From positions 13,541,501 through 13,605,500 of the forward strand of contig AP031355.1 in NCBI GenBank assembly GCA_037833965.1: 64,000 nucleotides of DNA, in the 5' to 3' direction. This document shows positions 1-10,857 of the stretch, one piece after another (the first letter of the stretch is position 1; each line of letters begins with the position of its first letter). The position numbers and the translations under genes were made by a program. Source of the DNA: Marchantia polymorpha subsp. ruderalis (taxonomy: Eukaryota; Streptophyta; Marchantiopsida; Marchantiales; Marchantiaceae). The notes under the pieces were generated by a model. It saw only the letters and a list, made by a program, of their open reading frames with translations. It did no database searches and had not been told where the DNA came from.

Positions 1-691
1 TCAAGTACATGTATCTTGGCATGGTCACATCTTAGACCGGCCCTTCTTAAGACTTCAGGCCTGCACGCAGCTACAGCCAAGGCAGGTTGTTCGTTGATTG
101 AAATGTACAACGAATCAACGAATCAAGAGAAAGTTTACTGATTGGAATGTATAGACTTAATCTTCATGTGCAAGTTCTAGAATCGCATTTTCAAGATTCT
201 GAATTTCATGAGCTATAAATCATTTCATTTAAACACTAGCCTCAGTCTGTACTCAAAATTGATTACCCTGAACTTGTGTTTTCAGCACGGTCCGGCAGTA
301 AAAGCGAGGGTGAAGAGTCTAATTTCCTGGATTCTATGCTATTGTCCTCACATCTCTCATCTTCTTCAGAATGAATGGTTGCTCAATATATTTCACGAAT
401 GAAACTCTGCCCCAAATAGCTGCAAACTGTAGTGTGCATAAGCTCTGGACCGCGATACATTGTCACAGGATGTGTAACTGAAACTTCCTAAAAACGTAAC
501 ACATAATGCGAAGTAACTAGTATTATAGTTGTCTATCACCCAGCAGATATAGATATAGATATATATATATATGGCTGCGGACTAAGATAAATTGCTAATA
601 AGGAAACCAAAGTTCTCTGTACTCAAAAACCATGGAAATTGACAGCTGCATACAGTTACATGATTCGGCACTGTTGTCATGAGCGTCTCAC

Positions 692-761
692 CGGGTGAGA
701 GAGAGTAGATTCGTTTCCTTGTTTTCTCCCACAGATCCAATAATCTCCTCTTTCTTTCATC
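692..761 (-). CDS. DPP3: DPP III coding exon 4
   Basis: The acceptor is ATCTACAG and the donor GTGAGA. It encodes DERKRRLLDLWEKTRKRIYSLSP plus one base. Joined to exon 3, the spacing from the KLERVI-like block to the LW motif equals that in human DPP3, so no exon appears to be missing across the 2.8-kb intron. I searched the minus strand from 691 to 1 for the next expected block (LG..G.TTYFS.NC) and did not find it, so exon 5 should lie beyond the window. Confidence 0.75.
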
Positions 762-3700
762 CTGTAGATTGTTCAAGCAAATTCAGTAAATTAATGTATG
801 TCCTGAGTCAAGAAGGTTGGATATCCACTGTTGAACGAATATGTAATACTTACCAAGTCGCGATAACTGTCAATTACTTCAAATACATCAGAAGAATGAA
901 CTTTAAATTCAGATCCATTCAAGTATCTGAACAACAATTGAACTAATCGCTTCCGACGTCAACTACGTACAAAGCATGTGCTTGATGCTGGTAAGAAAGG
1001 AGGTCTATGGTAAAACTGGAAATTAAAGCTGTACCAAAGAGCTAAAAGCTTATCACTCATCGAGGGCCTACATCACATTGTTCTTGCAGTCTACTGCAGT
1101 GAAGAGTAGACTACATCTACGACATGGTATAGAGGGCGATGTCACTACAGGTCACAGAAAGCTGACATTTCCTATTGGCTTTAAATAAATTTTCCATATC
1201 TGACGTGGTTTCTCAGACATTACTTGCCACGGTTACGATTGAAGTACACGCCTATCATCAGGTGAGTCTAAGGCAATTCGAAAGGTACTCTGTCAGTTTG
1301 TAAAGGATGAAAAGAAAGTACCTTCTTTGTCTAAGAAAACAACCATACTCACCATGATGATGTGACTGCTTCAACATAGTGAATAATCCTTTAATATATC
1401 CTGAAGTTCCATGTCTAATGACCTGCCAAAATTCCTCATTAGACAGCATATAATGGCATTTTATGATGTGAGGTACTCAAGGGTAGGTTATTTAAAAATT
1501 GCACTGATCGTCCACTGACAACGATAAAGTCAAGGCTCTGCTGAGGACGTTATAGTGTCGTGATTCAAGAAGGGTATTCCATTATAAGCTGCTAATATAA
1601 AATCCGAAGTCAACTTTTGGATTAAAACATGTGTAATCCATGTCGAAGCATCTTCCGTAAACCAAGCCTTAAACTTCATGTTACCGACTACTATTTAAGG
1701 AACATGGTTGCTGCTACTCCGCAACCTTTGTTGAGTTTCTGGTTCTTTGGTACCAAATTTTTCACAATCTGTGCAGCCAACTCAAAGGGAATAGAAAGGT
1801 CGCAAACACTGACCAACCTACAACAGTTCTGGTTTTACTGGGGCAAGCATATAGGTTTTACGATAGCTTGTCCGAAGACCACGATTAGCGAAATGTCTTG
1901 TTATTCTGCATTTTTTCTTGAAACACTCGCTCTCCTAACTCGCAATCAACGCACCCTCATCAAGTCAGACTCTGAATAAAAATCACTCTTTTCTAGTATT
2001 TCCACCCAAAGTAGCCATAAATTAGAACAGGGGTTCTAATTTACGTCCAGAGAAGCTATTTGTTCCATGTTGATACTCTGTCTATCTTAACTTGACCGAA
2101 CCATACCTTGATTGGGACAGATGATTTAATAATTCCTCTGGAGCTAAAGAGATATAAGAAGAACCTCGACAGTAATATGCATGAATGTCTAGGTGCTTGA
2201 TTAGCTGTAATAAACTGAAGAATTCCATGAAAATCTCCAAGCCAAGATAGCTCGTAAACAATCCATAAATAAGTGGAGATCACATCAATAGGCTCACATC
2301 ATTCCATAGCAGATATGTCAGCTGATGGCCATTTCGTTAGCAAGTCTGATCATCAGTTAGCTCAACGAGTATTGGTCATACTTGTCTGACCTGAGAGAGC
2401 AGGTTACCCAAGTTTTGGAGATCAGAATGATGTGCTCCGCTAAAACCGGAGTTACTTCAGAGCTGAAAGGTCCTGCTTCTGCATTTTTCTCCGACAGATT
2501 TCTAACGCAAGAACAATATCAAATAACAGACGGACTAAGCTACAAACAAGAAAGCTACCATAATTTTCTTGCAGCGATCACATTTTATTTGGAAAATGAG
2601 CATTCCAACCTCTATTCACGATTGTTATGATAACTTTTGAAGGAGACGCTGAGAAATCGCTTGCGTGTGATGACAAATTTCAACGACTAATAGCTCTTAT
2701 CACAGGTATTTCATTTATATACATGGAAGACAGCTGTTTTCAATCGAAGCAAATCGGAGCAGCTAGAACCATATTAGGATTTTTTAGTGTACAAGAACTT
2801 ACCTTTCGTATACTTGTACATCATGCAAGCAAGAATGACTACTCTTTATTATTTTCCTAGGTTAACCGATTTCTTGCGTTACAGTCGCACCCTATTGAAG
2901 TCCCAGTTAGCGTATATGCAACTGCTTGGCGAGATGGGCTCGAATGGTTATATCAGTTGCTGGTCAGCTTGATGTTTAGGCTCAAATTTGGATCAGGTGA
3001 AAGATAGGTTGTAAGTAGCTGGAGTCTCTTTCAAGTTAGCCTAGAAACTCGCAAAATTAGGTTGATTTTTCATCACAGTCTAGTCATGAATTGCTCAAGT
3101 GTCTTGGTGACAAGCCCTTGTACGTCGCTCTCTGATACGCTTTCACGGTCTGCGTACTCAATTACTCTTTGCGCTGGCCCTTCATAATATCTGTCGCCGG
3201 TTCAGCTAACAAGCTTCGGCCAGGGAAATTCTCACCTTTCATGTGCCGCCTATGATATCTTCAGTGCGGACGTCGCTGTCATGGGGAGAGTTGCGACTCG
3301 TGGATACTTCGACAAGTTTACAATGCTCTACAGTCTACAGGCGACATCTGCAACGGCTGTATTGATGGGGACCTCTTACAAGATGCATGGTGTGCCCTAA
3401 TTCCAACGGTACAAGCTGATCGAATTACTCGATCAGAAAATATTTCTTTTTCTACAATTACTCTTCTTAGGCTGCGATATTTTGACAATTAGCGGAACAC
3501 GTGCCTGTTGTTGAAGGACGAGTTTTTGGGTCTAAATAGGCTAAGCTCGACTCAGATTGTCCAACCTGTAGCGGGCAAACGCCTACGATGACCTCCAGTT
3601 GATGCTCGGGTATGCCCGGGACGATCTTCATGTCTCCGAACGCCAGGTAATTTCCTGCAATAACCACGCTCCGAACATTCGTTCATCCAACATTGGTGCA

Positions 3701-5442
3701 ACTCAGATAACCCGGCCTTATAAGGCACGAGCAATGCAATGTGCCGCCGGAGGTCTTCTTCACGCTCATGTGTTCTACGGAACAATGACTGACTCTAATT
3801 TAGACCGAGGAGAGGCATTGGACGTGATATTCGACCATGCTGCCCGATGATCGAGGAAAGAATGACAAACACAATATATCATTCCTACCGTCAGTGATTC
3901 GAGTCTTCTGAAGCATACGTACCCATATTGGTCAAGAAACATATGGCGTAAGCGATGAAGAAGTCCCATTCCTCTGGAGTCACCCTCGCAACGTGACACC
4001 TTCGTTTCAAGTCCGATACTTCGGTCGACGAAAGCAGTAACATCAAGAGCCTCAGTATATCTGGACTCTCCTGAAAAACACAAACTCGCTGTTGAGACCT
4101 CTTTGGGTGTCTTCAAAAATGAACGACACGTACGAATAAAAAATGTCAGTTATATTCTCCTGCACGAACATAAATCCTTCCCATCGGCAGCTGGGTGCTC
4201 TACCAGATGAATCTTACTGTTAGCGCACTTCACGTCTTGCGTGAAGTCAATTGTATGAATGTCGTGCATATGTATGGGGTCGCAGAGCACTGTAGCCACA
4301 AACGGTAAAGTTGAGCTACATCAATTGTCAGATGAGCCTAGCAACGTCTTCGTTATTTCACGAGTCCTACAGGTGCACAAGGTAGCATTTGTGCAGTCCA
4401 ATTGCGCACAATCCCGGTACCTAGGTCAGGCGCGCCGTATCACAATCTACAACTTGATACGAATAATTCTCGGATTGAGCATTCCGAACTGTTAAGAATT
4501 CAATCTCGTCAGTGGCCGTTTCGCTTCGTATTAGACACACATTCGCGGTTTGATCATATCAGCAGAAGTAATTAGAGGGTCATTACGTGTTGTCATGTCG
4601 AGCAGGAGTGTGGGTCAGTAAATAGTTAGAGCAGTTTTATTCGCCTCCATACATTCAGTGATTGTGGTTACAGCAATTTGCACGGTTTGCTCTCGACTGA
4701 TTTGAGTGGCAACAGTTTGTGTACTTGATTCACTCCTGATCAAAGGCATATATTTAACAGGGCTTGAACCTATACTGCTGGTTGAGCGTATCTAGGTCTT
4801 CATAGCTCCTTGTTGTGGGTCGGGATTATTGTCCCAACGTTCACAAAGACATAGAAGGTCTCAGAGAACGCAGAAGGCGATATTATTGCATGATGAGGGC
4901 AGTTCAATGGCTGCGACCAACGGTATCTAATTCACCTCGAGGTTTAAGGTAGCTGAAATTCAGACAGCCACGATCGTGGGCAATCTCGGGTATCAGGAAC
5001 GAACTCCTGCAAAATAACCGAATTGCCGGGCTGTGTATTCGTGTGTAATTGATATGTCTGCAATCAAATGGCGTTTGAACGACGGGAATTGGCCCCGCGC
5101 TTATCCACATGTCAAGAGTTACGTATAGGCATGAGAAAAGCGACCTGAAACGAACGAAGGAAGTATGGACAAAGTGTTAGGTGTTAGCAAGGAGAGGGTG
5201 AACAAACTGCGTAAGGTCCTGACCTCTGAAATCTGACGGGCGCAGATACGAGATCCTGACCATGACGCTCGGGCAAAGTGATGAACGAAATGTTTCTGAG
5301 TTTCTGACAACTTGCTCCAGGGTTCCCTACACGGTATGTGGCTCACGGGCAAGTTCGTGGGAACCACATGCATTCGTCTAATGTCCCAATCGTCCGACCG
5401 GAGTCCAAGTTTGATGCCATGCGGTTCAAGTTGCTTTGACAT
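692..5442 (-). CDS. DPP3: Dipeptidyl peptidase III (M49), first four coding exons; gene continues past left edge
   Basis: Four exons on the minus strand (5224-5442, 3923-4070, 3566-3654, 692-761) join in phase to give about 175 residues with no stop. They align in order with the N-terminal quarter of animal and fungal dipeptidyl peptidase III, a zinc exopeptidase, usually cytosolic, that removes dipeptides from the N-terminus of short peptides. Clear family blocks are KLSETQKHFVHHFARASW, FIAYAICFLTNMG followed by NYLAFGDMKIVPGIP (human NYKSFGDTKFVPNLP), and LLDLWEKTRKRIYSL (human GLWQTCGELMFSL). The family is about 700-740 residues, so the zinc-binding HELLGH and EECRAE motifs should lie left of the window. 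Introns are about 1153, 268 and 2804 bp, all GT/AG. The start at 5442 is the first ATG after an in-frame stop and has G at -3. Family identity is known from memory of DPP3 sequences; the splicing is inferred from sequence. Confidence 0.85.
762..3565 (-). other. DPP III intron 3 (2.8 kb) with unexplained coding-like islands
   Basis: This GT/AG intron separates exons 3 and 4 and is about ten times longer than intron 2. Its base composition is like that of the exons. It holds weak coding-like stretches on the minus strand, for example around 1350-1440 (a frame ending QSHHHG before a GTGAGT donor) and 3065-3195 (a frame starting YYEGPAQRVIEYAD and ending in a stop). It also has open frames on the plus strand at 1629-1979 and 2382-2630. 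None matches a family I recognise. It may hold decayed insertions or a nested gene. Confidence 0.5.
3566..3654 (-). CDS. DPP3: DPP III coding exon 3
   Basis: The acceptor is TTGCAG and the donor GTTGGA. Twenty-nine codons plus two leading bases encode (G)NYLAFGDMKIVPGIP then EHQLEVIVGVCPLQ. This is the most conserved block of the DPP III N-terminal region (human GNYKSFGDTKFVPNLPKEKLERVI). It ends on a whole codon, matching exon 4. The plus-strand open frame across this stretch is a shadow of the exon. Confidence 0.88.
3923..4070 (-). CDS. DPP3: DPP III coding exon 2
   Basis: The exon lies between an acceptor ending TTTTTCAG and a donor GTACGT. It encodes 49 codons plus one base, starting ESPDILRLLMLL and ending AICFLTNMG. 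This matches human EAPYIYALLSRLF ... YAAGVYSNMG, including the acidic-loop spacing before TPEEW. The last base, G, is completed by exon 3 to form the Gly of GNY, a split codon that confirms the join. Confidence 0.85.
5224..5442 (-). CDS. DPP3: DPP III coding exon 1 (residues 1-73)
   Basis: Exon 1 reads from ATG at 5442 to GAG at 5224, followed by a GT donor (GTCAGG). It carries about 23 extra N-terminal residues compared with human DPP3, then VVPTNLPVSHIPCREPW and the conserved helix KLSETQKHFVHHFARASW, ending in ARQISE. The matching human segment is LSPTERLYAYHLSRAAW. The exon ends on a whole codon, which matches the phase of exon 2. An in-frame TGA upstream limits extension. A second open stretch in the same frame farther upstream (beginning MSRLLLDRND) is cut off by that stop and is probably 5' UTR or intron. 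Confidence 0.85.
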
Positions 5443-6130
5443 GGCCTGCACCACGTTCCCTCTTTGTCAAACTCCACTGGGCGACACAGGTTTTATTAGC
5501 TCTTGCGCTGTCCAGCGTGGTGTACCTGTTCCAATTTGTTTGACAACGTCAGAACTTGGAAGTGTATCGTTTCGATCCAAGAGCAACCGAGACATCTCAA
5601 AAGGAAATATGCCTAAGCACTCGGATTTCAGGGTTCCGCCTCTCTAGTTCGAGTATGCGGTGTCCTTCTGGACTTTGTATGAAAATGTCGTGCACTAACT
5701 TCAACGGCGCTCAGACATCAACATCGTGATCATCCCACGATCCTTTTTTCTGCAAGAACAAACACACAGCTCCTCGCGCTCCCGAAGAAGACGGACACAA
5801 CTGCAGAAGAACATCCATTCCCCCACAAACCTCCTACTTGTGACAGATCTAAACAAGGCAATCGCTGTGTTGACATTTCACCCAACCAATCAACCAACCT
5901 CCCAGCTCCTCACCAACTCTAAGTCTCCATCACCCACGACACAGTCTGCTGCTTCGTCCTCGCCCATTAGGATTACAGGCCCATGTGCGTACGAGACCCA
6001 CAGCCGCTAACGATCGCTGCTGGGCCACTGTTGCCACAAATCAAATCCCCAGTGGTTCAGACGACGCACTTCGAACGTCTCAAGTCCACACGTAATCTAG
6101 ACACTGGCCGCGGCCTTGGTACGAACTTCC
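5443..6130. promoter_or_regulatory. Upstream flank / likely 5' UTR and promoter side of the DPP III gene
   Basis: The sequence upstream of the DPP III start has the composition of the gene region. It contains CCAAT-type motifs near 5883-5895 (CCAACCAATCAACC on the plus strand, ATTGG when read in gene direction). No TATA box in a convincing position was seen. The open frame on the plus strand at 5726-6010 is rich in Ser, Thr, Pro and Gln, resembles no family, and is more likely untranslated. Confidence 0.3.
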
Positions 6131-6140
6131 TGCTCGGCGG

Positions 6141-6275
6141 GCGAGCGAGCGAGCGAAGGAGTGAGTGAATGAGTCGAGAGGCGGGCTTGCAAGCTCTAAG
6201 GCAGGCCGAGCTCAGTTCAGTTCAGCTCAGCTCGCTCTCTCTCCCTCTCTCTATCTCTCTCTCTATCTCGGGAAC
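6141..6275. repeat. GAGC/GAGT and CT-rich simple repeats
   Basis: A (GCGA/GAGC)n run near 6141-6160 grades into GAGT repeats. A CT/CTAT-rich tract follows at about 6235-6268. These purine/pyrimidine tracts resemble 5' UTR or promoter simple repeats and lie immediately before the 120-bp tandem repeat. Confidence 0.7.
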
Positions 6276-6786
6276 TATACTTCCTTGCACACTTTATTCG
6301 CTCCTCGCTGCCCGTCTTCTCTCCTCGGCTGCCCGGCCTCGTTTTAGGTCCCCTCCCTTCCAGAGTCCGGGCTCACTGACTCGTCGCGTCATAAATGAGC
6401 GACCCTTGCACTTTATTCGCCCCTCGCTGCCCGTCTTCTGCCCTTTTGGTGCCCGCCCTCGTTTTAGGTCCGCTCCCTTCCAGAGTCTGGGCTCACTGTC
6501 TCGTCACGTCATAAATGAACGTCGCTCGGACGTTGACGGCCATATCGTGGTCAGCTCGTCGTGTTCTGTTATTGTAATGATCAACTCGCGCTGGAATGTA
6601 GACGCATGCAGTCCTCACAGGAAAACCGCCGGATCCTCATCTACATACCCGTTTGCATACCGGGCTGCTCCCGAATCGCGAAAGCTAGCAGGTCCTGTGC
6701 CAGGACTCGCACCCAGCGCCAGAATCTCCGGGATCATCTGCAGACATCTCTGTACATATCATTTCCTCTTCCCTCAGATCTTCTGA
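6169..6786 (+). CDS. Unrecognised 205-codon open frame over the GC-rich repeat
   Basis: This is one of the longest uninterrupted frames in the window. It starts MSREAGLQALRQ, passes through a Ser/Leu-rich stretch encoded by CT repeats, then two copies of a 40-residue repeat containing VINER, and ends LCTYHFLFPQIF. No domain, signal peptide or membrane segment is convincing. Its length may simply reflect GC-rich, stop-poor repeat DNA. It may be a real orphan gene, a UTR, or part of an uncharacterised repeat element. Confidence 0.15.
   Translation: MSREAGLQALRQAELSSVQLSSLSLPLSISLSISGTILPCTLYSLLAARLLSSAARPRFRSPPFQSPGSLTRRVINERPLHFIRPSLPVFCPFGARPRFRSAPFQSLGSLSRHVINERRSDVDGHIVVSSSCSVIVMINSRWNVDACSPHRKTAGSSSTYPFAYRAAPESRKLAGPVPGLAPSARISGIICRHLCTYHFLFPQIF
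6284..6523 (+). repeat. Two-copy 120-bp GC-rich tandem repeat
   Basis: Two adjacent copies (about 6284-6403 and 6404-6523) share long matching stretches such as CTCGCTGCCCGTCTTCT, CTCGTTTTAGGTCC and CCCTTCCAGAGTC, with scattered substitutions. The period is a multiple of three, so the open frame crossing it (6169-6786) shows a repeated peptide, once as RPRFRSPPFQS and once as RPRFRSAPFQS. I do not recognise the sequence as a known element. Confidence 0.8.
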
Positions 6787-6985
6787 ACCCCTTGTCATCT
6801 GGAAGCCTCACGTTCAAATTGGTTAAGAGAGTAAAAGATGAAATACATAGCCTCGGCCCAGTTTAAAAGTAAATAGCAATATAACCCAGATACCTCGTCG
6901 ATCCTTACGAGGATGAGAGTAAACGGATGATAGAAGCCATGCCTTACGCCACCTGACATTTTCATTTGATCCAGGGAAATCTATA

Positions 6986-7016
6986 TTTCTTCAAATCATC
7001 AAAAGATTTGAAGAAA
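6986..7016. repeat. Tight hairpin, 12-bp perfect arms
   Basis: The arms TTTCTTCAAATC (6986-6997) and GATTTGAAGAAA (7005-7016) are perfectly complementary around a 7-base loop. It is not followed by a T-tract and has no visible gene to terminate. Confidence 0.8.
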
Positions 7017-7202
7017 CATCACCTATACAGATACAAATCTTCCACTGATAACATGTATGGGTACCTAGGGTTACTGTCACTACTGTGAGGAGTCCTTGTA
7101 ACCTCTTTACAAATAGAGTAGTTGATCTTAACCCCCATACGTACCAAGACCCAATGAGCAACTTATGCGATTTTGAGTAAGTACAAGTTAAGGCTGTATC
7201 TC

Positions 7203-7287
7203 ACAACTTTTCTACTCTACGCCGTAAAGTAGAAAAGTTGTAAATTTACGCCGTAAATGTAATCCGTAGAGTCTACGGTTTACATTT
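7203..7287. repeat. Pair of adjacent hairpins sharing a GCCGTAAA motif
   Basis: Hairpin one has 13-bp perfect arms (ACAACTTTTCTAC at 7203-7215, complement at 7229-7241). Hairpin two has 15-bp arms with one mismatch (AAATGTAATCCGTAG at 7255-7269, complement at 7273-7287) and a 3-base loop. ACGCCGTAAA occurs in the first loop and again between the hairpins. It could be the end of an unknown transposon, but no target duplication was identified. Confidence 0.75.
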
Positions 7288-7289
7288 TT

Positions 7290-9420
7290 AAGATACATGC
7301 CCTCTATTTCGACAAAGAGCATGTCTAACATGAAAAAATGAACTCGCTCTTTCGATATAAACGCATCCGATGTCAGTTGCTCGTGACACAGGAAGATTAT
7401 TAAATTGAGGATTTGCGGCTGTAAAGTTTTATAGAATTGCTTTTGGAGGATGAAATGGATGCATTGCTTATGTAAGTTTCTTCCAAGTTAAGAATCAATA
7501 TTCAACGTCATTGCGATGTCACTACTATTTACAAGTGACATATATCATTATTGAATGAATTCACTGTGTCAAGAGATTGGATTGAAAGCCTTTTCATCAG
7601 TGTTGTCGATTCTGAGAGATTTAATCACGGATGTGATTGCTTTGATGTGAGAGTATCATGACCTAATATTCTTGCAAGAGATCTTGCCTATTACGTACTT
7701 TATAATACACTAAAATAACCGTTACTCATTACCACCTCATCAACAAGAACCTTAGTAGGTTCCTGATGTGTTGTGGCGCACTCTCTTAAGAACAAACCAT
7801 GCCAAAGCTTGTATTCATAACTCTATCTAAGTTCAATATCAGGATAACAAAGATACGAAGTCTCTACATGTTGATTACTTGGAGATTTAAATTGCTTCTT
7901 TTACACTTTCGGTCCAATAAAAAAGATAATAGAACCTCATATAACGAGCAAAATTAGTCATCACCAAGTTTGCAATAGAGACACAACTTGTTGATATCAG
8001 TCATAAAATTGCCCCTAAACTGTTCACTGCATAATACAATAATTGTCATTCTTTTAATTCTACGTACTCTCCCATCATTGTAAACATCACATACTAATGA
8101 TATATCATATGATCTTCAAATGAACCAGTGTGAAATATTTTGCGTCCAAAAGTGCCACCACACTCATGTTCAATAACGAGAAAATATAAACCGATAGATC
8201 ATGACTAAATGAAAATGTGTTTTTACACAACAGTTAACCAGTAAATATTGTAAATCTATTTCATAAGCTTGCACCTGGCTAGATCAATAACCTCATGAAG
8301 CAATGAAATTTTATTGAAATGTAAATTCATCAAGATTAATTGTACAATTTAATCCGTATGAAATAATTTCCATCAATCCCAAAAAATTGTAATAACATGG
8401 AGTTAGGTTTGAAAAGCATCAAGATTCAAAAAAAATTACGCTTATTAATCAAATTTAATAATCAAAACATAATATTAAAAACTTGTTATTTAGATCAGTA
8501 ATGGTAAAATGCTCATACTATGCAATTAAAAAAGTGAGCGTCTGGTTATCATTCAGTTTGGGCTAATAATACCTCACCCTACTATACATAGTTTTGTGAT
8601 TGATAGATATCATGGAAAGACAAGGGGAGAAGTAGTGCACAGCATGGGAACATTGGCCTAGGGTGAGTGATAATTAGTGTAATCTGAGTTATAACTAGCC
8701 CTTCACTAAAAAAATTGATGATAATACATTGAATTTTCATAATTGTAAAGATTAAAGATTCAATTGATAAAGAAATTATTGTATATGTGTTTAATTAAAA
8801 CATTTACATGTTAATTATATAATATGATAGCTTTAATGTTCTAAAAAAATATTTTCATGATATGAAATTATTATTTTTAGAATTTTTTTTTGAGTATCAG
8901 TATTTGATTTTCAACAAAATATATCACAATATATGGAGCTAAAAGTATAACATATGTCAAAAAAATACACATTGCAGTAAAATTCAATATATGGAGCTAA
9001 AAGTAATATATATTTCAAAAAAATACATATTGCAGTAAAATCTTCAATATATATATATATGTCTAATTAAAATGTTAGAAAATAAATTTTATATAGTTTT
9101 ATATATATTCTGAATTAAAGATCATTGTGTCATCTGTATGTGACTGCAAAAAAACGAAATATTTCTTAGTATAATCCTTTATGATAAAAAAATGTTTTGT
9201 CAAAAATCACTAATAAAGAAGATAATTTTTTCAGCAAGAGCATTTTCATATTCTTTACTTATAATTTTTTTTTAAATGGTATCATTTTCATTTACAATAA
9301 ATTTTTCAGAATAATCAGAATCGAATTGCATCGTGGAACCTCTACGCTTATCTCAATCTTCCAAAATATTCTACTTAATCCATCACATTAAAATCACACT
9401 GTTTCTTTTTCATATTCAGA
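7290..9420. other. AT-rich non-coding block
   Basis: No coding-like frame of useful length and no recognised element, apart from the short tandem repeat listed separately. Poly-A/T runs and AT microsatellites become denser from about 8.3 kb. Confidence 0.7.
8927..9044 (+). repeat. 58-60 bp tandem repeat, two copies
   Basis: Units at 8927-8984 and 8985-9044 both begin CAATATATGGAGCTAAAAGTA and end near TTGCAGTAAAAT, with a few substitutions and a small length change. The start of a third copy (CAATATAT) follows. A local duplication inside AT-rich DNA. Confidence 0.85.
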
Positions 9421-10785
9421 TTGTGTACACCATTGACAGCTTTGACGTGATTATTGGAGTAAATTGAGGACTAAAGGCCAATAGCCAAGTGGGAAACGAT
9501 GATAAAAAATAGTTGTGATCTACTATAATTCTTTATAATTCGTTACAGTTTGAAAGTCCCTGTTAATAGGTATGTATTGCACATGCATTGTCTCCAAAAC
9601 AATTACATAAAATACTGTATCGGTGTTGTTTCTGAATTTTCCCATCACGACTGTACCTACTGCGGGTTTCATCCGCCTACAGATATTTCACAACAATTCC
9701 GTACAGCTGAAACTTTCCATTGATGTAGAAAAATTCTTCAATTTCTTGTATCATACTAGAAAACATCAACCACCATATTTCTGCTGATTTGATGCCCATA
9801 GCCACAGCGACTTCGAACCAATAATTGCGTCGATGAATATATGACACTACTAACATGTTTCACCACATCATAACCATGCAAGACATCCATCTGGAAAGAG
9901 TTTCACGACATTTTGAACCTCTAATGTGTTCGTACCACGCTAGCACGGAACATTGAGTTCTTACTTTTGCCTTCAGTCGTATTGTAGTCATTTTGAGTCC
10001 GCCAGCGGTTCAAGAGGGTGTGACCTTCCCTTCCAGCAAAGTGGTTCAAAGTCTTGGCATGGAGATATTGCACTCGAATAAGAGTCGAACAATATGCGCC
10101 AAGGGAAAGTGAAGAGGTTAATCATTGTTGGGTAAACAGGTGTTTTCCTCCTTATCTCTGCCTCCGGTTTGACGCTCGAACTTTCAAGACGACGTGGATA
10201 TGATATATAATGGTCTTCTGAATATTGAAAGATTTTACAGATATATGAAAGCTTGGGACGAGGATATATGTGATAGACGTTCTACGTTTGTAGACAATAA
10301 CTGGAACCTGACCAGTGTATTCGATAGTCGGCTCTTTCACAACAATTTCATACAACGCAACCCCATCCATTGTTTTTTGGATGGCCAAAGCCATTGATCT
10401 GCTTCTGTGCAACAAACTTTGTGCTTATCAGGAGGAAATCTTCCTGTTCTCTAACGTCTGACCCTTAGCGGGCCGATGGATGTGCTTTGAGCGGTAGGTG
10501 GATGTAGAGCCTCTTCCTTCGACGGTCCAGACGCCTTGTGATAAACCGAGTCCGGGATGGATGCGGCAGACAATAGGCAACATGCGTTCTTCGCCGCCAG
10601 TACTTTGGCTACGTGGCACCGTCAACTACTACGCCTTAAGTCTAGTCCTTGCTGGTAAGGTCGTGTCACCGTTCTCAATTCTTGGCCTTCTGTAAGGTGG
10701 TGGAGAAATGCCAAGCGCATGACATCATGTGACCCATTAGAGACCAACTCATTGCAATTACCAAATGGACCATGGAAACTTAGGG
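9421..10785. other. Mid-GC island in AT-rich DNA, no gene assigned
   Basis: Composition returns to roughly 42% GC. Open frames of 65-87 codons overlap on both strands at 10152-10695. The minus frame at 10152-10415 includes a coding-like run (VALYEIVVKEPTIEYTGQVP) but no family is recognised. It is possibly a fragment of a decayed gene or element. Confidence 0.3.
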
Positions 10786-10857
10786 GATATCAACTTTGGA
10801 CTTCTACAATAGTTTATCAATGATTACAAAGTTGTAGTTAGGTCTAAAGTTGATATC
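10786..10857. repeat. Imperfect 72-bp hairpin
   Basis: GATATCAACTTTGGA (10786-10800) pairs with TCTAAAGTTGATATC (10843-10857). The inner parts are partly complementary around TACAA/TTGTAG. It lies at the edge between the mid-GC island and the next AT-rich block. Confidence 0.65.

Noticed and set aside
3599-3850. Plus-strand open frame of 83 codons
   Set aside because: It overlaps DPP III exon 3 on the opposite strand, which has family matches and splice borders; this frame is a shadow.
6986-7287. Rho-independent terminators
   Set aside because: The hairpins look like terminator stems, but this is eukaryotic DNA and they are not followed by T-tracts or next to gene ends.
10428-10695. Structured RNA gene or tRNA in the mid-GC island
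   Set aside because: No tRNA-like A and B boxes or cloverleaf could be traced; the GGTTCAA hits nearby lack the partner elements.
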